This document shows positions 40,160 to 50,332 of a stretch of 64,000 bases of DNA, piece by piece. Position 1 is the first letter of the stretch. Each line of letters starts with the position of its first letter. The position numbers and the translations under genes are program-made. Source of the stretch: Pseudomonas sp. Ant30-3. GTDB lineage: Bacteria; Pseudomonadota; Gammaproteobacteria; Pseudomonadales; Pseudomonadaceae. Location of the stretch: NCBI RefSeq assembly GCF_000690905.1, contig NZ_JMCL01000038.1:26340-90339 (forward strand), written 5' to 3'. The notes under the pieces are model-generated. The model was not told where the DNA came from and did no database searches. It worked only from the letters and a program-made list of their open reading frames with translations.

Positions 40160-41932
40160 TTAATAAGTCCGAATCTTGGGTTCAAAAGTCGGCACCGTTT
40201 TCGGCGAGAAGTTCACGGCACGCTTGGTCACGCGCTTGTCACCCGGGAAGTACAGGGTGTGGCACAGCCAGTTTTCGTCGTCGCGATCTTCAAAGTCTTC
40301 ACGGGCGTGAGCACCGCGGGACTCTTTACGCACTTCGGCGGCGATGGCAGTTGCTTCAGCCACTTCCAGCAGGTTTTGCAGTTCCAGCGCTTCGATACGA
40401 GCGGTGTTGAAGGCCTGGGACTTGTCGTTGATCTTGACGTTGGCGATGCGCACGCGCAGGTCGGCCAGCTGGGCAATACCCTTCTGCATGTATTCGCCGG
40501 TACGGAATACACCGAAGTAGTTCTGCATGCAGCTTTGCAGTTCGCGACGCAGGGTTGCCACGTCTTCACCGGTAGTGCGCTCGTTAAGAGCGGACAGACG
40601 CGCCAGTGCAGCAGTGATGTCGGCGTCGGTGGCGTCATCGTATTCGATGCCGTCGGTCAACGCTTTTTCCAGGTGCAGACCGGCCGCGCGACCGAACACT
40701 ACCAGGTCGAGTAACGAGTTGCCGCCCAGACGGTTGGCGCCGTGAACCGATACGCAAGCCACTTCGCCTACCGCGAACAGGCCCGGGATGATGGCGTCAA
40801 CGCCGTCGTCGCCCTGAGTAATCGCCTGACCGTGGATGTTGGTCGGCACGCCGCCCATCATGTAATGGCAGGTCGGAACAACAGGAACCGGAGCAACCAC
40901 CGGGTCAACGTGCGCAAAGGTCTTGGACAGTTCGCAGATGCCTGGCAGACGGCTGTGCAGCACTTCCTCGCCCAAGTGGTCGAGTTTGAGCATTACGTGA
41001 TCGCCATTCGGACCGCAACCGTTGCCGGCAATGATCTCTTTAACCATCGAACGGGCAACTACGTCACGACCAGCAAGGTCTTTGGCGTTCGGAGCATAAC
41101 GCTCCATGAAACGCTCGCCGTGCTTGTTGATCAGGTAACCACCTTCACCACGGCAGCCTTCGGTAACCAGTACGCCGGCGCCGGCGATGCCGGTCGGGTG
41201 GAACTGCCACATTTCGATGTCTTGTACCGGCACGCCAGCACGCAATGCCATGCCGACGCCGTCACCGGTGTTGATCAGGGCGTTGGTGGTGGATGCGTAG
41301 ATGCGACCGGCGCCGCCGGTGGCCAGAACGGTAGCCTTGGCACGGATGTAGCTGGTTTCGCCGGTTTCGATGCAGATCGCGATCACACCAACGAACGCGC
41401 CTTCCTGGTTCTTCACCAGATCGACTGCGTAGTATTCGTTGAGGAACGTGGTGCCGGCTTTCAGGTTGCCCTGATAAAGCGTGTGCAGCAGTGCGTGACC
41501 GGTACGGTCGGAAGCGGCGCAGGTACGGGCAGCCTGGCCACCTTTACCGTAGTCCTTCGACTGACCGCCGAACGGACGCTGATAGATGCGACCCTGTTCG
41601 GTACGGGAGAACGGCAGACCCATGTGGTCCAGTTCGAAAACTGCAGCCGGACCTTCCTGACACATGTATTCGATAGCGTCCTGGTCACCGATGTAATCGG
41701 AACCCTTGACGGTATCGTACATGTGCCAGCGCCAGTCATCGTTTGGATCTGCGGAAGCGATGGCGCACGTGATGCCACCCTGGGCCGAAACGGTGTGCGA
41801 ACGGGTCGGGAAAACCTTGGTGATCACGGCAGTCTTGTGACCGCCCTGGGCCAGCTGCAGCGCAGCGCGCATGCCGGCACCGCCACCACCAATGATGATG
41901 GCGTCAAAAGAAATCGTTGGAATGTTAGCCAT
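40160..41932 (-). CDS. sdhA: Succinate dehydrogenase flavoprotein subunit
   Basis: 590 residues. FAD is bound by [14 protein letters not shown] and attached covalently at His46 in [10 protein letters not shown]. The substrate-site HPTGI and catalytic Arg region (MVKEI ... RLPG) are present. It oxidises succinate to fumarate on the inner side of the membrane. Three bases after sdhD. Confidence 0.98.
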   Translation of the reverse strand: MANIPTISFDAIIIGGGGAGMRAALQLAQGGHKTAVITKVFPTRSHTVSAQGGITCAIASADPNDDWRWHMYDTVKGSDYIGDQDAIEYMCQEGPAAVFELDHMGLPFSRTEQGRIYQRPFGGQSKDYGKGGQAARTCAASDRTGHALLHTLYQGNLKAGTTFLNEYYAVDLVKNQEGAFVGVIAICIETGETSYIRAKATVLATGGAGRIYASTTNALINTGDGVGMALRAGVPVQDIEMWQFHPTGIAGAGVLVTEGCRGEGGYLINKHGERFMERYAPNAKDLAGRDVVARSMVKEIIAGNGCGPNGDHVMLKLDHLGEEVLHSRLPGICELSKTFAHVDPVVAPVPVVPTCHYMMGGVPTNIHGQAITQGDDGVDAIIPGLFAVGEVACVSVHGANRLGGNSLLDLVVFGRAAGLHLEKALTDGIEYDDATDADITAALARLSALNERTTGEDVATLRRELQSCMQNYFGVFRTGEYMQKGIAQLADLRVRIANVKINDKSQAFNTARIEALELQNLLEVAEATAIAAEVRKESRGAHAREDFEDRDDENWLCHTLYFPGDKRVTKRAVNFSPKTVPTFEPKIRTY

Positions 41933-41935
41933 GAA

Positions 41936-42304
41936 TCAGATACCCCAGAGAATCTGCACACCCCAGACGAAGTAGGCGAACATCGCAATGCCGCATACTG
42001 CCTGGAAAAGGAAACGTACTGCAGTCGCGGACTTGCCCAGCGCCATCGGCGTCAGGTAGTCGGTCGCGATGGTCCACATGCCGACCCAGGCGTGAGCGCC
42101 CAGGGCTACAAGGGCCAGCAGACTGAAGATACGCATCCCGTTGTGGGCGAACAGGCCGTGCCACTGGTCGAAACCAATGCCCGGGTTCGCAACGAGGTAC
42201 CCGATCAGGAAGATGAAATAAGCCGCGAGAACGACCGCAGACACACGCTGCGCCATCCAGTCGTAGAGGCCTGAACGCGACAGGTTCGTAACGCTGGTTA
42301 CCAT
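41936..42304 (-). CDS. sdhD: Succinate dehydrogenase membrane anchor subunit SdhD
   Basis: 122 residues, three membrane helices (about 20-40, 55-75 and 95-118). The helix containing GAHAWVGMWTIATDYL holds the heme-ligand histidine candidate. The ATG at 42304 overlaps the sdhC stop by 7 nt. Confidence 0.95.
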   Translation of the reverse strand: MVTSVTNLSRSGLYDWMAQRVSAVVLAAYFIFLIGYLVANPGIGFDQWHGLFAHNGMRIFSLLALVALGAHAWVGMWTIATDYLTPMALGKSATAVRFLFQAVCGIAMFAYFVWGVQILWGI

Positions 42305-42672
42305 ATCCAAACTCCCGCCAGAACGATCAACACCGCAGACACGGCGATAATGATTTTCGAGCCCAGCTTGCCGCCTTCCAGCGTCTCACCGATGCCCATG
42401 TCCATGATCAGATGGCGCACACCGGCTACCAGGTGATACAGAAGGGAGGACAGCAGGCCCCACGCTACGAACTTGGCCAGCGGACTGGTCAAGGTCGCCT
42501 TCACGTCGGCAAAACCTTCCTCGGAACCCAGGGATTTGCCCAATGCATAAAGCATGAAGCCAAGGCCCAGGAAGAGGATGATGCCGGAAACACGGTGAAG
42601 AAACGACGTAACGCCGGTGATGGGGAGTTTGATGGTCCTTAGGTCTAGGTTTACAGGTCGTTGGCTATTCAC
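42298..42672 (-). CDS. sdhC: Succinate dehydrogenase cytochrome b556 subunit SdhC
   Basis: 124 residues from a GTG start (42672), reading MNSQRPVNLDLRTIKLPITG. Three helices, with SFLHRVSG and the heme-binding LLYHLVAGVRHLIMD motif. No strong ribosome site is visible ahead of the GTG, but the N-terminus fits the family. First gene of the sdhCDAB-sucAB-lpd-sucCD block. Confidence 0.94.
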   Translation of the reverse strand: MNSQRPVNLDLRTIKLPITGVTSFLHRVSGIILFLGLGFMLYALGKSLGSEEGFADVKATLTSPLAKFVAWGLLSSLLYHLVAGVRHLIMDMGIGETLEGGKLGSKIIIAVSAVLIVLAGVWIW

Positions 42673-42805
42673 GGCTTTTTTTCACACTGAAGAGCCCCTA
42701 ACAATCAGGGCAAAGTTGTTGGGGAGTGCACTGGTCAGGTAACCACCACCCAGGGATGCGACCCCCAATAAAGCAGGCCCAAAAGCCCCTGGCGGTCGGT
42801 GGCCG

Positions 42806-42834
42806 AGTATAGACAGTTAGGCTACTAATGACAA
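42806..42834 (-). promoter_or_regulatory. Sigma70 promoter of the sdh-suc block
   Basis: On the minus strand TTGTCA (42834-42829) and TATACT (42811-42806) are 17 nt apart, about 135 nt ahead of sdhC. Confidence 0.68.
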
Positions 42835-42948
42835 CGCGTTCACCTTCCCCTAATAGCGGATTGCGCAAGTTGAATAAAAGGCGTAAATGGCAGGCAATTT
42901 CGAGGAAAAAGTACGGTTAAAGCCTTCTGGAGCAAGACTTTAGGCAAA

Positions 42949-42976
42949 TTGACATTCGAATTTATCTCACTATAGT
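42949..42976 (+). promoter_or_regulatory. Sigma70 promoter of gltA
   Basis: TTGACA (42949-42954), a 16-nt spacer, then TATAGT (42971-42976), about 55 nt ahead of the gltA start. The divergent gap 42673-43033 otherwise holds no gene. The two promoters lie back to back within about 170 nt. Confidence 0.75.
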
Positions 42977-43033
42977 GGTGCGGGCCCTGCGTGGGGGGTC
43001 TGTCTGATGGTTCAAGCATAAATAGGAGGCCAC

Positions 43034-44323
43034 ATGGCTGACAAAAAAGCGCAGTTGATCATCGAGGGCGCAGCCCCCGTCGAGCTGCCCATTTTAACCG
43101 GCACCGTTGGTCCCGATGTAATCGATGTTCGGGGCCTGACGGCCACGGGCCGCTTCACCTTCGACCCTGGTTTCATGTCGACCGCCTCGTGCGAATCGAA
43201 GATCACCTATATCGACGGCGACAACGGCATTCTGCTGCACCGCGGCTACCCGATCGAACAGCTGGCTGAAAAGTCGGACTACCTGGAAACCTGCTACCTG
43301 CTGCTCAACGGCGAATTGCCGACTGCAGAACAGAAGGCCCAGTTCGTCAGCACCGTGAAGAACCACACCATGGTCCACGAGCAGCTGAAGACTTTCTTCA
43401 ACGGCTTTCGCCGCGACGCCCACCCAATGGCCGTCATGTGCGGTGTAGTCGGCGCCCTCTCGGCCTTCTACCACGACTCCCTCGACATCAATAACCCGCA
43501 GCATCGCGAGATTTCGGCGATCCGTCTGGTTGCCAAGATGCCGACCCTGGCAGCGATGGTTTACAAGTACTCCATGGGCCAACCCATGATGTACCCGCGC
43601 AACGATCTTTCGTACGCGGAGAACTTCCTGCACATGATGTTCAACACGCCGTGCGAGATCAAACCGATCAGCCCGGTACTCGCCAAGGCCATGGACCGGA
43701 TCTTCATCCTCCATGCCGACCACGAGCAGAACGCCTCGACCTCCACCGTGCGCCTGGCCGGTTCTTCGGGTGCCAACCCGTTTGCCTGCATCGCCGCCGG
43801 CATCGCTGCACTGTGGGGCCCTGCCCACGGCGGCGCGAACGAAGCTGTGCTGACCATGCTTGACGAAATTGGCGATGTATCAAACATCGACACCTACATC
43901 GCCAAGGCCAAGGACAAGAACGATCCGTTCAAGCTGATGGGCTTCGGTCACCGGGTTTATAAAAACCGCGACCCGCGCGCCACCGTGATGAAGCAGACCT
44001 GCGACGAGGTGTTGAAGGAGCTTGGTATTCAGAACGATCCGCAACTCGAACTGGCCATGCGCCTGGAAGAGATCGCGCTGACCGACCCTTACTTCATCGA
44101 ACGTTCCCTATACCCGAACGTCGACTTCTACTCGGGGATCATCCTCAAGGCGATCGGCATTCCAACCAGCATGTTCACCGTGATCTTCGCGTTGGCTCGG
44201 ACCGTTGGCTGGATCTCGCACTGGAAGGAAATGCTCTCCAGCCCGTACAAGATTGGCCGTCCGCGTCAGTTGTATACCGGTTACGAGTCGCGTGATATTT
44301 CCAAGCTGGAAGATCGCAAGTAA
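43034..44323 (+). CDS. gltA: Citrate synthase (type II, hexameric)
   Basis: 429 residues. Condenses acetyl-CoA and oxaloacetate to citrate. Seen: the N-terminal type II region ([19 protein letters not shown]), the active-site [10 protein letters not shown] and [14 protein letters not shown] (catalytic histidines) and the C-terminal [21 protein letters not shown] sits 5 nt ahead of the ATG. It is divergent from sdhC, the usual arrangement in Pseudomonas, and ends in a strong terminator. Confidence 0.98.
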   Translation: MADKKAQLIIEGAAPVELPILTGTVGPDVIDVRGLTATGRFTFDPGFMSTASCESKITYIDGDNGILLHRGYPIEQLAEKSDYLETCYLLLNGELPTAEQKAQFVSTVKNHTMVHEQLKTFFNGFRRDAHPMAVMCGVVGALSAFYHDSLDINNPQHREISAIRLVAKMPTLAAMVYKYSMGQPMMYPRNDLSYAENFLHMMFNTPCEIKPISPVLAKAMDRIFILHADHEQNASTSTVRLAGSSGANPFACIAAGIAALWGPAHGGANEAVLTMLDEIGDVSNIDTYIAKAKDKNDPFKLMGFGHRVYKNRDPRATVMKQTCDEVLKELGIQNDPQLELAMRLEEIALTDPYFIERSLYPNVDFYSGIILKAIGIPTSMFTVIFALARTVGWISHWKEMLSSPYKIGRPRQLYTGYESRDISKLEDRK

Positions 44324-44356
44324 GCACTGTCTTGCGATAACCGTTGTAGCTGCATA

Positions 44357-44390
44357 AAAAAACGGCCTCTATTTGATAGAGGCCGTTTTT
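44357..44390. terminator. Terminator between gltA and the DUF606 pair
   Basis: AAAAACGGCCTCTAT TTGA ATAGAGGCCGTTTTT-type stem (14-15 bp), with A and T runs making it usable in both directions. Confidence 0.92.
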
Positions 44391-44417
44391 GTTTATGCGG
44401 TGAAAACAATTGAGGCG

Positions 44418-44873
44418 TCAAGCCTCCCGCGAACTGCTGCGATACATGAAAACCAGCGCCAAACCCAGAAGTACCATTGCCAAGACGCGACTTCCCGACA
44501 ATTCAATCGCCGGATTTCCCAGCCAGCCGAAGTTATCGATCAACATGCCCATGCCCAACTGGCCGACAATAACTGCCACCGTCGCCACGGCCGTCCCTAC
44601 GCGAGGAACGGCGCCGACCATCACGATCATGTAAACCACACCAAACAATGCCCCGCCGAGCTGCCACTTTGGCACGTCCAGCAGGCTCATCGTATGCGCT
44701 GGTTCAAAAAACAGAATCAGCAACCCGGTCACAACAGCCCCCACCGCAAATGTCAGCAAACTGCTGCGCAATACGCCGACGGTCTCGCCCAGCCGCCCGT
44801 TGATTGCAGCTTGCACGCTCAGTACCGCACCGGCCGCCACCACTATCGCCAACAAAATAATCAGATTCATCAT
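44418..44873 (-). CDS. DUF606 (YdcZ-like) DMT-family membrane protein
   Basis: 151 residues, five hydrophobic helices, DUF606/YdcZ branch of the drug/metabolite transporter superfamily. It starts at the ATG at 44873 (or the next codon at 44870), which overlaps the upstream paralogue's stop. The blocks VPKWQLGGALFGVVYM and VGQLGMGMLIDNFGWLG recur, changed, in that paralogue. Substrate unknown. Confidence 0.88.
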   Translation of the reverse strand: MMNLIILLAIVVAAGAVLSVQAAINGRLGETVGVLRSSLLTFAVGAVVTGLLILFFEPAHTMSLLDVPKWQLGGALFGVVYMIVMVGAVPRVGTAVATVAVIVGQLGMGMLIDNFGWLGNPAIELSGSRVLAMVLLGLALVFMYRSSSREA

Positions 44874-45358
44874 CAACCCCGAGCAATCAGAACAAGCGCC
44901 GCCACAATCAGCAGCAAGGCAAGCCAACGTTCACCGTTGACCTTTTTGCGTGTGGCACCGAACCAGCCAAAATGGTCGATCAGCACACTCTTGCCGACCT
45001 GCCCGGATAGAATCGCGATCATGGTCATCGCGACGCCGATATGCGGGGTCGCCATTGTCAGCACCACCACGTATATCGGCCCGAGAAACCCGCCGATCAA
45101 CTGCCAGCGAGGTAGCTCGCTTAATGCCGGGCCCTGCCGCGGACCGCTGAATAACAACAGCAGAAACAGAATCGCGGTGCCCACGCCGAAGATGCTCAAG
45201 GTCGCCCACAAGTGTCCGACTTGCACACCGAGCGGCCCTAAAAGGCCCGCCTCCACTGACAGGCCCATGCCGGCCAGAATAACCAGCGGCAGCAACAACA
45301 CACGCAGCCCGGGTTTTACCGCTGGCGTTGCAGCGGTTTCGGTTGAAGAAGATTGCAT
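44873..45358 (-). CDS. DUF606 (YdcZ-like) DMT-family membrane protein
   Basis: 161 residues from the ATG at 45358 (MQSSSTETAATPAV), five helices. The blocks LPRWQLIGGFLGPIYV and SGQVGKSVLIDHFGWFG match the downstream partner, so the pair is a tandem duplication of half-sized transporters that may work as a heterodimer. Divergent from the LysR gene, which is the likely regulator. The gap is 140 nt. Confidence 0.87.
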   Translation of the reverse strand: MQSSSTETAATPAVKPGLRVLLLPLVILAGMGLSVEAGLLGPLGVQVGHLWATLSIFGVGTAILFLLLLFSGPRQGPALSELPRWQLIGGFLGPIYVVVLTMATPHIGVAMTMIAILSGQVGKSVLIDHFGWFGATRKKVNGERWLALLLIVAALVLIARG

Positions 45359-45498
45359 TGGCGAAAACCCACCCGTTATCAAGAAAGCACGATCACCAGG
45401 GATGTGCAGAAGTGCGCGCATTATCGGATGGTGGTGCTTTGCGATAAATGGGATCATCCCGACAACACCTTTGCGCGATATGCACAGCAGGATTTGCC

Positions 45499-46434
45499 AT
45501 GCACGGCCTCAATGATTTGGGATTCAAGGCGCTTCGCCTGTTCGTAGCGGTACTCGACCACGGCAGTTTCTCCGAGGTCGCCCGTCGCGAAGGCTTGGCA
45601 CCCTCTTCGATTTCCCGACAGATTCAACTGATGGAACAAGCTCTGAGCCAGCAATTGCTCTATCGCCACACCCGCGCCGTCACGCCGACCGAGGCCGGGC
45701 GAATGCTTGGTCACCACGCGCGACTGGTGCTGGCGCAACTGGAGGAAGCCGAACAAGCACTGCAGGAGCAGCAAAGCGAGCCCGGCGGGCTGGTGCGAAT
45801 CAATGCGCCGGTAGTGTTTGGCCAGCGGCACCTGACCCCTTGGCTTGGGCAATTGTGCGAGCTTTATCCGAAGTTGCACCTGGATATCCAGCAGACCGAT
45901 CACTATATCGATCCGCTGCATGAAGGCGCCGACCTGCTGTTTCGCATCGGCCCGCTGCATGATTCGAGCATGCAGGCGCGGATTCTGGCACCCCATCGCT
46001 TTCTGGTGGCGGCGAGCCCGGCCTACCTTGCGCGCCACGGTACACCGCAACATCCGCAGGATCTCGCCACCCATCAGTGCCTGGCCTACAAAGGCGCGGC
46101 GGGGCAGCAGCGCTGGTTTTTTCGTCGCGATCAGAAGGACTGGACGCCCTACTCCGTCAAAGGACCGATTACCGGTAACCACGCCGATACGCTCACGCAA
46201 GCTGCCGAACAAGGATTGGGGCTGGTGATGTTTCCGTCATGGCTGATTGGCGAAGCGGTGCGCAGTGGCACGCTGGTGCCGGTGCTGAAGGAATATGAAG
46301 CGTCCAACAGCTTCGAGCCGCAGCAGATTGCTGTGTTGTGGCCCGGGAGTCGGCGGCTGTCGGTGAAGGTGAGAACGGTGATTGATTTTTATCTGGAGTG
46401 TTTTGGCGCGGTGCCGTATTGGGACAGGCAGTAG
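45499..46434 (+). CDS. LysR-family transcriptional regulator
   Basis: 311 residues. The N-terminal winged helix-turn-helix (FVAVLDHGSFSEVARREGLAPSSISRQIQLMEQ) is complete, followed by the LysR substrate-binding domain. It is divergently oriented from the DUF606 pair, the typical position of a regulator for its target. The inducer is unknown. The ATG at 45499 has AGGA 6 nt ahead. Confidence 0.9.
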   Translation: MHGLNDLGFKALRLFVAVLDHGSFSEVARREGLAPSSISRQIQLMEQALSQQLLYRHTRAVTPTEAGRMLGHHARLVLAQLEEAEQALQEQQSEPGGLVRINAPVVFGQRHLTPWLGQLCELYPKLHLDIQQTDHYIDPLHEGADLLFRIGPLHDSSMQARILAPHRFLVAASPAYLARHGTPQHPQDLATHQCLAYKGAAGQQRWFFRRDQKDWTPYSVKGPITGNHADTLTQAAEQGLGLVMFPSWLIGEAVRSGTLVPVLKEYEASNSFEPQQIAVLWPGSRRLSVKVRTVIDFYLECFGAVPYWDRQ

Positions 46435-46449
46435 CCGCCCTCGCCACCC

Positions 46450-46564
46450 GTAGCAGCTGGCGCAGCCTGCGTCATGCTGTGTACGGCGGCGCAGCAGTCG
46501 TAAGTTTTCGAAGCTGATTTTACGACTGCGGCGCGGCCGGACGCAGGCTTCGCCAGCTGCTACA
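46450..46564. repeat. Large imperfect inverted repeat after the LysR gene
   Basis: GTAGCAGCTGGCGCAGCCTGCG faces CGCAGGCTTCGCCAGCTGCTAC, about 70 nt apart, with inner CAGTCGTAAG ... TTACGACTG arms as well. It separates two convergent genes and may stop transcription from both sides. A decayed relative occurs near 10434-10482. Confidence 0.85.
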
Positions 46565-46579
46565 GGACTAGTGTCATTG

Positions 46580-48262
46580 TCAAATCCGGAACTGACCGAC
46601 CAGGCCGCCCAAGCGTTGGCCGAGGTCGGCCAGGCTGCGGGTGGTCTGGGCGCCGAGTTGGGTTTCGTCGGCGACGCTGTCCACGGCAACAGCAATTTGA
46701 TGCACGCTGCGGTTGATCTCCTCCGCCACCGCGGTTTGCTCCTCGGCGGCGCTGGCGATCTGCGCGTTCATCGAATTGATCGTTGCGATCAGCTGCGCCA
46801 TGGTGTCCAGCGACGCGCCGGCTTCGTTGGCCTGCGCCGACGTGCCGTCCCCCGCTTCGCTCGAACGGCGCATCGCTTCCACCGCCGACTGCGTACCGGC
46901 CTGCAAACGGTCGATCATGCCCTGAATTTCCTGAGTGCTGATCTGCGTACGACTGGCCAGCGCCCGAACCTCATCCGCGACCACCGCAAACCCCCGCCCG
47001 GCCTCGCCCGCACGCGCAGCCTCAATGGCGGCATTCAGCGCCAACAGGTTGGTCTGCTCGGCAATCGAACGAATCACCCCGAGCACACTGACAATCGACG
47101 AAACATCCTTTTGCAGGCTGTCGAGGGATACGCCGCTGCTGCGGATGTCATCGACCAGCGCATGAATCTTGACAATGCTGCCGGCGACAACGCGCTTGGC
47201 GGACTGACCTTCTTCATCGGTTTGTTGCGCGGCGACTGCAGCGTTTTGCGCGCTCTTGGCGACTTCCTGCGCCGCGGCCGACATCTGATTGATCGCAGTG
47301 GCGACCTGATCGGTTTCGTGACGCTGACGCTCCATCGCCTGATCCGAACGCTGGGCCTGAGCGGACACCTGATTGACCAGCCCGGTCAGTTGCGAGGTCA
47401 TTTCGGTAATCTGCCGCACCAGGCCATGAATCTTGTCGACAAAGCGATTGAACGATCCGGCCAGCTCGCCGAGTTCATCCTGGCTGGTGATGGTCAGGCG
47501 TCGGGTCAGATCGCCCTCGCCCGCCGCGATGTCGTCGAGGTTGGCTTTCATCTGGTTCAGCGGACGCAGAATGGTGTTGGCCAGCAGCATGCCAGCAACG
47601 CCAATCACCAACAGCGCCACCGCCGCGAGGCCAACGATGGTTAGCACCACACCGTGCATGCGCTCCTCGACCTTGGCTTCGACCAGCGCGACTTGTGCCT
47701 CGATACCGTCGAGATTGACCGAGGTGCCCACCGCCATGTCCCACTTGGGCAGGTAGTCGGTGTAGCCGAGCTTGGGCACCAGCACCTGGCTGTTACCCGG
47801 CAGTGGCGAACTGTATTGCAGGTAGTGAGTACCGTCCTTGGCGACCTTCACCAGGTCGCGGTTGACGTACACGCCGTTCGGATCGCGGTTTTCCTTGAAG
47901 CTCTGGCCCACGCCTTCCGGGCTGCTGGCCTTGAACAGGCGCACGGTTTCCGAGTCGTAGCCGAAGAAGTAACCGTCCTTGCCGTAGCTGATGCTCGACA
48001 GCAACTTGATCGCTTGAGCCCGCGCTGCGTTATCGCCGGGGGCGGCGGCTTCGTAAAGCGGTTTGATCGTGGTCATGGCCACGGCGACATAACTTTGCAG
48101 CGTCGCCTTGGCATCGTTGAGCAGGCGCTGGCGCGTCTCGTCGACTTCGTTGCGCGCCTGCTCCTGCAGAATGAACAACGTGGCCACGCTGATGACCAGC
48201 GCAAAGAGCAACACCGGAAGGACGGCGAGGGACAGGACTTTAGCCTTGAGGCTCATGCGCAT
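46580..48262 (-). CDS. Methyl-accepting chemotaxis protein, single-Cache sensor
   Basis: 560 residues. TM1 (about 9-31), a periplasmic sensor of about 160 residues with the YFFGYDSE and [18 protein letters not shown] blocks of the sCache_2 fold, TM2 (about 206-228), HAMP, then a long cytoplasmic coiled coil with the signalling tip [21 protein letters not shown]. From memory of the PA2652-PA2654 region it corresponds to PA2652 (CtpM), a malate receptor, and the neighbours agree. The ligand is therefore an inference from synteny. MRMSLKAK start; a second ATG two codons in is possible. Confidence 0.9.
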   Translation of the reverse strand: MRMSLKAKVLSLAVLPVLLFALVISVATLFILQEQARNEVDETRQRLLNDAKATLQSYVAVAMTTIKPLYEAAAPGDNAARAQAIKLLSSISYGKDGYFFGYDSETVRLFKASSPEGVGQSFKENRDPNGVYVNRDLVKVAKDGTHYLQYSSPLPGNSQVLVPKLGYTDYLPKWDMAVGTSVNLDGIEAQVALVEAKVEERMHGVVLTIVGLAAVALLVIGVAGMLLANTILRPLNQMKANLDDIAAGEGDLTRRLTITSQDELGELAGSFNRFVDKIHGLVRQITEMTSQLTGLVNQVSAQAQRSDQAMERQRHETDQVATAINQMSAAAQEVAKSAQNAAVAAQQTDEEGQSAKRVVAGSIVKIHALVDDIRSSGVSLDSLQKDVSSIVSVLGVIRSIAEQTNLLALNAAIEAARAGEAGRGFAVVADEVRALASRTQISTQEIQGMIDRLQAGTQSAVEAMRRSSEAGDGTSAQANEAGASLDTMAQLIATINSMNAQIASAAEEQTAVAEEINRSVHQIAVAVDSVADETQLGAQTTRSLADLGQRLGGLVGQFRI

Positions 48263-48366
48263 GACGGTTCACTCTTTTGATTTTATTGGCGTGCTTAAAG
48301 GCTTTAACGGCACGCCGGATCAAAAGTTGAATGCACGGTAACGCTGCCCTCTATGGAAGCGAGCTT

Positions 48367-48520
48367 CTGTGGTGAGGGGATTTATCTGTGGTGAGGGGTT
48401 TATCTGTGGTGAGGGATTTATCTGTGGTGAGGGGATTTATCCCCGTTGGGCTGCAAAGCAGCCCCGAAGCAGAATCTTACGACTGCTTCGCAGCCGGACG
48501 GGGATAAATCCCCTCGCCAC
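48367..48520. repeat. Short tandem array and GGGGATTTATCCCC stem-loop element, copy 2
   Basis: CTGTGGTGAGGGGATTTAT-like units begin at 48367, 48386, 48404 and 48422 (period 18-19 nt). The last runs into the stem-loop: GGGGATTTATCCCCG, then CTGCAAAGCAGCCCC, GACTGCTTCGCAGCCGG, and GGGGATAAATCCCCTCGCCAC ending at 48520. It lies between the chemoreceptor and the NhaC-type gene. The rest of the gap (48263-48366) shows nothing. Confidence 0.88.
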
Positions 48521-48548
48521 AAAAGCTCGCTCGAACAGAGGACAGAGG

Positions 48549-49868
48549 TTACAACACCATCGCGGCCACCCAGCCGAACGCCAGCAATGGCAGGTTGTAG
48601 TGCAGGAAGGTTGGCACGACGGTGTCCCAGATGTGGTGGTGCTGGCCGTCGACGTTCAGCCCGGAGGTCGGGCCGAGGGTCGAGTCCGAGGCCGGCGAGC
48701 CGGCATCGCCCAGCGCACCGGCGGTGCCGACGATGCACACAATGGCAAGCGGGCTGAAACCCAGTTGCACGCACAGCGGCACGAAAATCACCGCCAGAAT
48801 CGGCACGGTGGAAAACGACGAGCCGATGCCCATGGTCACCAGCAGACCGACCAGCAACATCAGCAACGCGCCGATGGCCTTGCTGTGGCCGATCCACGAT
48901 GCCGAGGTTTCCACTAGCGACTGCACGTGTCCTGTGGCCTTGATCACTTCGCCGAAGCCCGATGCGGCGATCATGATGAAGCCGATCATCGCCATCATCT
49001 TCATGCCTTCGGTGAAAAGATCATCGGTTTCGCGCCATTTGACGATGCCCGACGCCGAGAAAATCAGAAAACCCGTCAGCGCGCCAATAATCATCGAATC
49101 CAACAGCAACTGGACGACGAACGCTGACGCGATGGCCACACCGGCGACCATCAGGCTCAGCGGGTTGTACTGCACCGCCACTTGCTCGACCCGCTCGATT
49201 TTGGCCAGGTCGTACACGCGCTTCTTGCGGTAGCTGATAAACGCCACACCCAACCCCACCAGCATGCCCAGCGCCGGGATGCCCATGGCGTGAGTCACGT
49301 TGATGCCGCTGATATCAACGCCGCTGCGAGCGACATTGGCCAGCAGGATTTCATTGAGGAAGATGTTGCCGAAGCCCACCGGCAGGAACATGTACGGCGT
49401 GATCAGGCCGAAAGTAATCACGCAAGCGATCAAGCGACGATCCAGTTGCAGCTTGGTCAGCACATAGAGCAGTGGCGGCACCAGCAGCGGGATAAACGCG
49501 ATGTGAATCGGCAGAATGTTCTGCGAGGCGATGGCCACGACCCAGAGTAAACCGATCAGCAGCCATTTGACCCGACCGCCGCCGCTCGCGTGATGGCGAT
49601 CAACCATGGTCAGTGCGCGGTCCGCCAGAGCGTGGGCCAGGCCGGACTTGGCAATCGCCACGGCGAAAGCGCCGAGCAACGCGTAGGACAACGCCACGGT
49701 CGCACCGCCGCCGAGGCCGCTGTTGAATGCCTTGAGCGTCGCATCGATGCCCAGGCCACCGGTCAAACCACCGACCAGCGCGCCGACGATCAGCGCAATC
49801 ACGACGTGCACGCGGCACAGGCTGAGTACCAGCATCACGCCAACCGCGGCAATTACTGCATTAATCAT
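48549..49868 (-). CDS. NhaC-type Na+/H+ antiporter family transporter
   Basis: 439 residues, about eleven to twelve helices, COG2056-like (YuiF) branch. The late [19 protein letters not shown] and [32 protein letters not shown] block is the family's signature. Members have been called Na+/H+ antiporters or predicted histidine permeases, so the substrate is unsettled. It lies between two chemoreceptor genes as PA2653 does in P. aeruginosa. A link to amines or amino acids sensed by the adjacent receptor is possible. Confidence 0.85.
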   Translation of the reverse strand: MINAVIAAVGVMLVLSLCRVHVVIALIVGALVGGLTGGLGIDATLKAFNSGLGGGATVALSYALLGAFAVAIAKSGLAHALADRALTMVDRHHASGGGRVKWLLIGLLWVVAIASQNILPIHIAFIPLLVPPLLYVLTKLQLDRRLIACVITFGLITPYMFLPVGFGNIFLNEILLANVARSGVDISGINVTHAMGIPALGMLVGLGVAFISYRKKRVYDLAKIERVEQVAVQYNPLSLMVAGVAIASAFVVQLLLDSMIIGALTGFLIFSASGIVKWRETDDLFTEGMKMMAMIGFIMIAASGFGEVIKATGHVQSLVETSASWIGHSKAIGALLMLLVGLLVTMGIGSSFSTVPILAVIFVPLCVQLGFSPLAIVCIVGTAGALGDAGSPASDSTLGPTSGLNVDGQHHHIWDTVVPTFLHYNLPLLAFGWVAAMVL

Positions 49869-50009
49869 CTTTACCTCAGGCCAAACGAAATGAGTCCGGC
49901 CGACGGTCTGCGAGGCGCCGCCAGCGGGGTGAACAACAGGTTTATCAGAGGGCGCGCACTTTGCCGCAGAGTGGGGCCGGTGTCAAAGTGACCGGTATGT
50001 AAAAAGGGG

Positions 50010-50211
50010 ATTTATCTGAGGCAAAGACATTTATCTCTGGCTATGGGAATTATCTCTGGCAAAGACATTTATCTGTGGCGAGGGGATTTATCCCCGTTGG
50101 GTCGCGCAGCGGCCCCCAGCAATTCCAAGTGAACTGCGTCGTCGAAGATTGCGACTGCTGCGCAGTCGAACGGGGATAAATCCCCTCACCACAGATAAAT
50201 CCCCTCGCCAC
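50010..50211. repeat. Degenerate short tandem array and GGGGATTTATCCCC element, copy 3
   Basis: GATTTATCTGAGGCAAAGACATTTATCTCTGG-like units (about 18-20 nt each) run from about 50010 to 50072. The full stem-loop begins at 50073 (CTGTGGCGAGGGGATTTATC) and ends at GGGGATAAATCCCCTCACCAC (50191). One further right-hand arm copy (ATAAATCCCCTCGCCAC) ends at 50211. The rest of the 464-nt gap (49869-50009 and 50212-50332) must hold the promoters for both flanking genes, but none is distinct enough to call. Confidence 0.85.
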
Positions 50212-50332
50212 AGGGTTTTTCTATTCGGCATGCACCCCATTACCAATGCTTCGATGGCCGGCATAAAGAAAGCCGTTGCGCGGCCGCTACAGTGCCAAGT
50301 CTCAGATATTTATAGAATAAGGACGTTTTCCC

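Noticed and set aside
40742..42274. 510-codon plus-strand frame opposite sdhA
   Set aside because: Antisense shadow of sdhA and sdhD, with no domain or ribosome site.
46450..46564. Insertion sequence remnant after the LysR gene
   Set aside because: There is no transposase or target duplication; it is a palindromic intergenic repeat of the kind also seen near 10434.
48367..48440. CRISPR-like or VNTR-coded protein at the 18-19-nt repeats
   Set aside because: The units are directly adjacent with no spacers, the period varies (19, 18, 18), and no plausible gene covers them.
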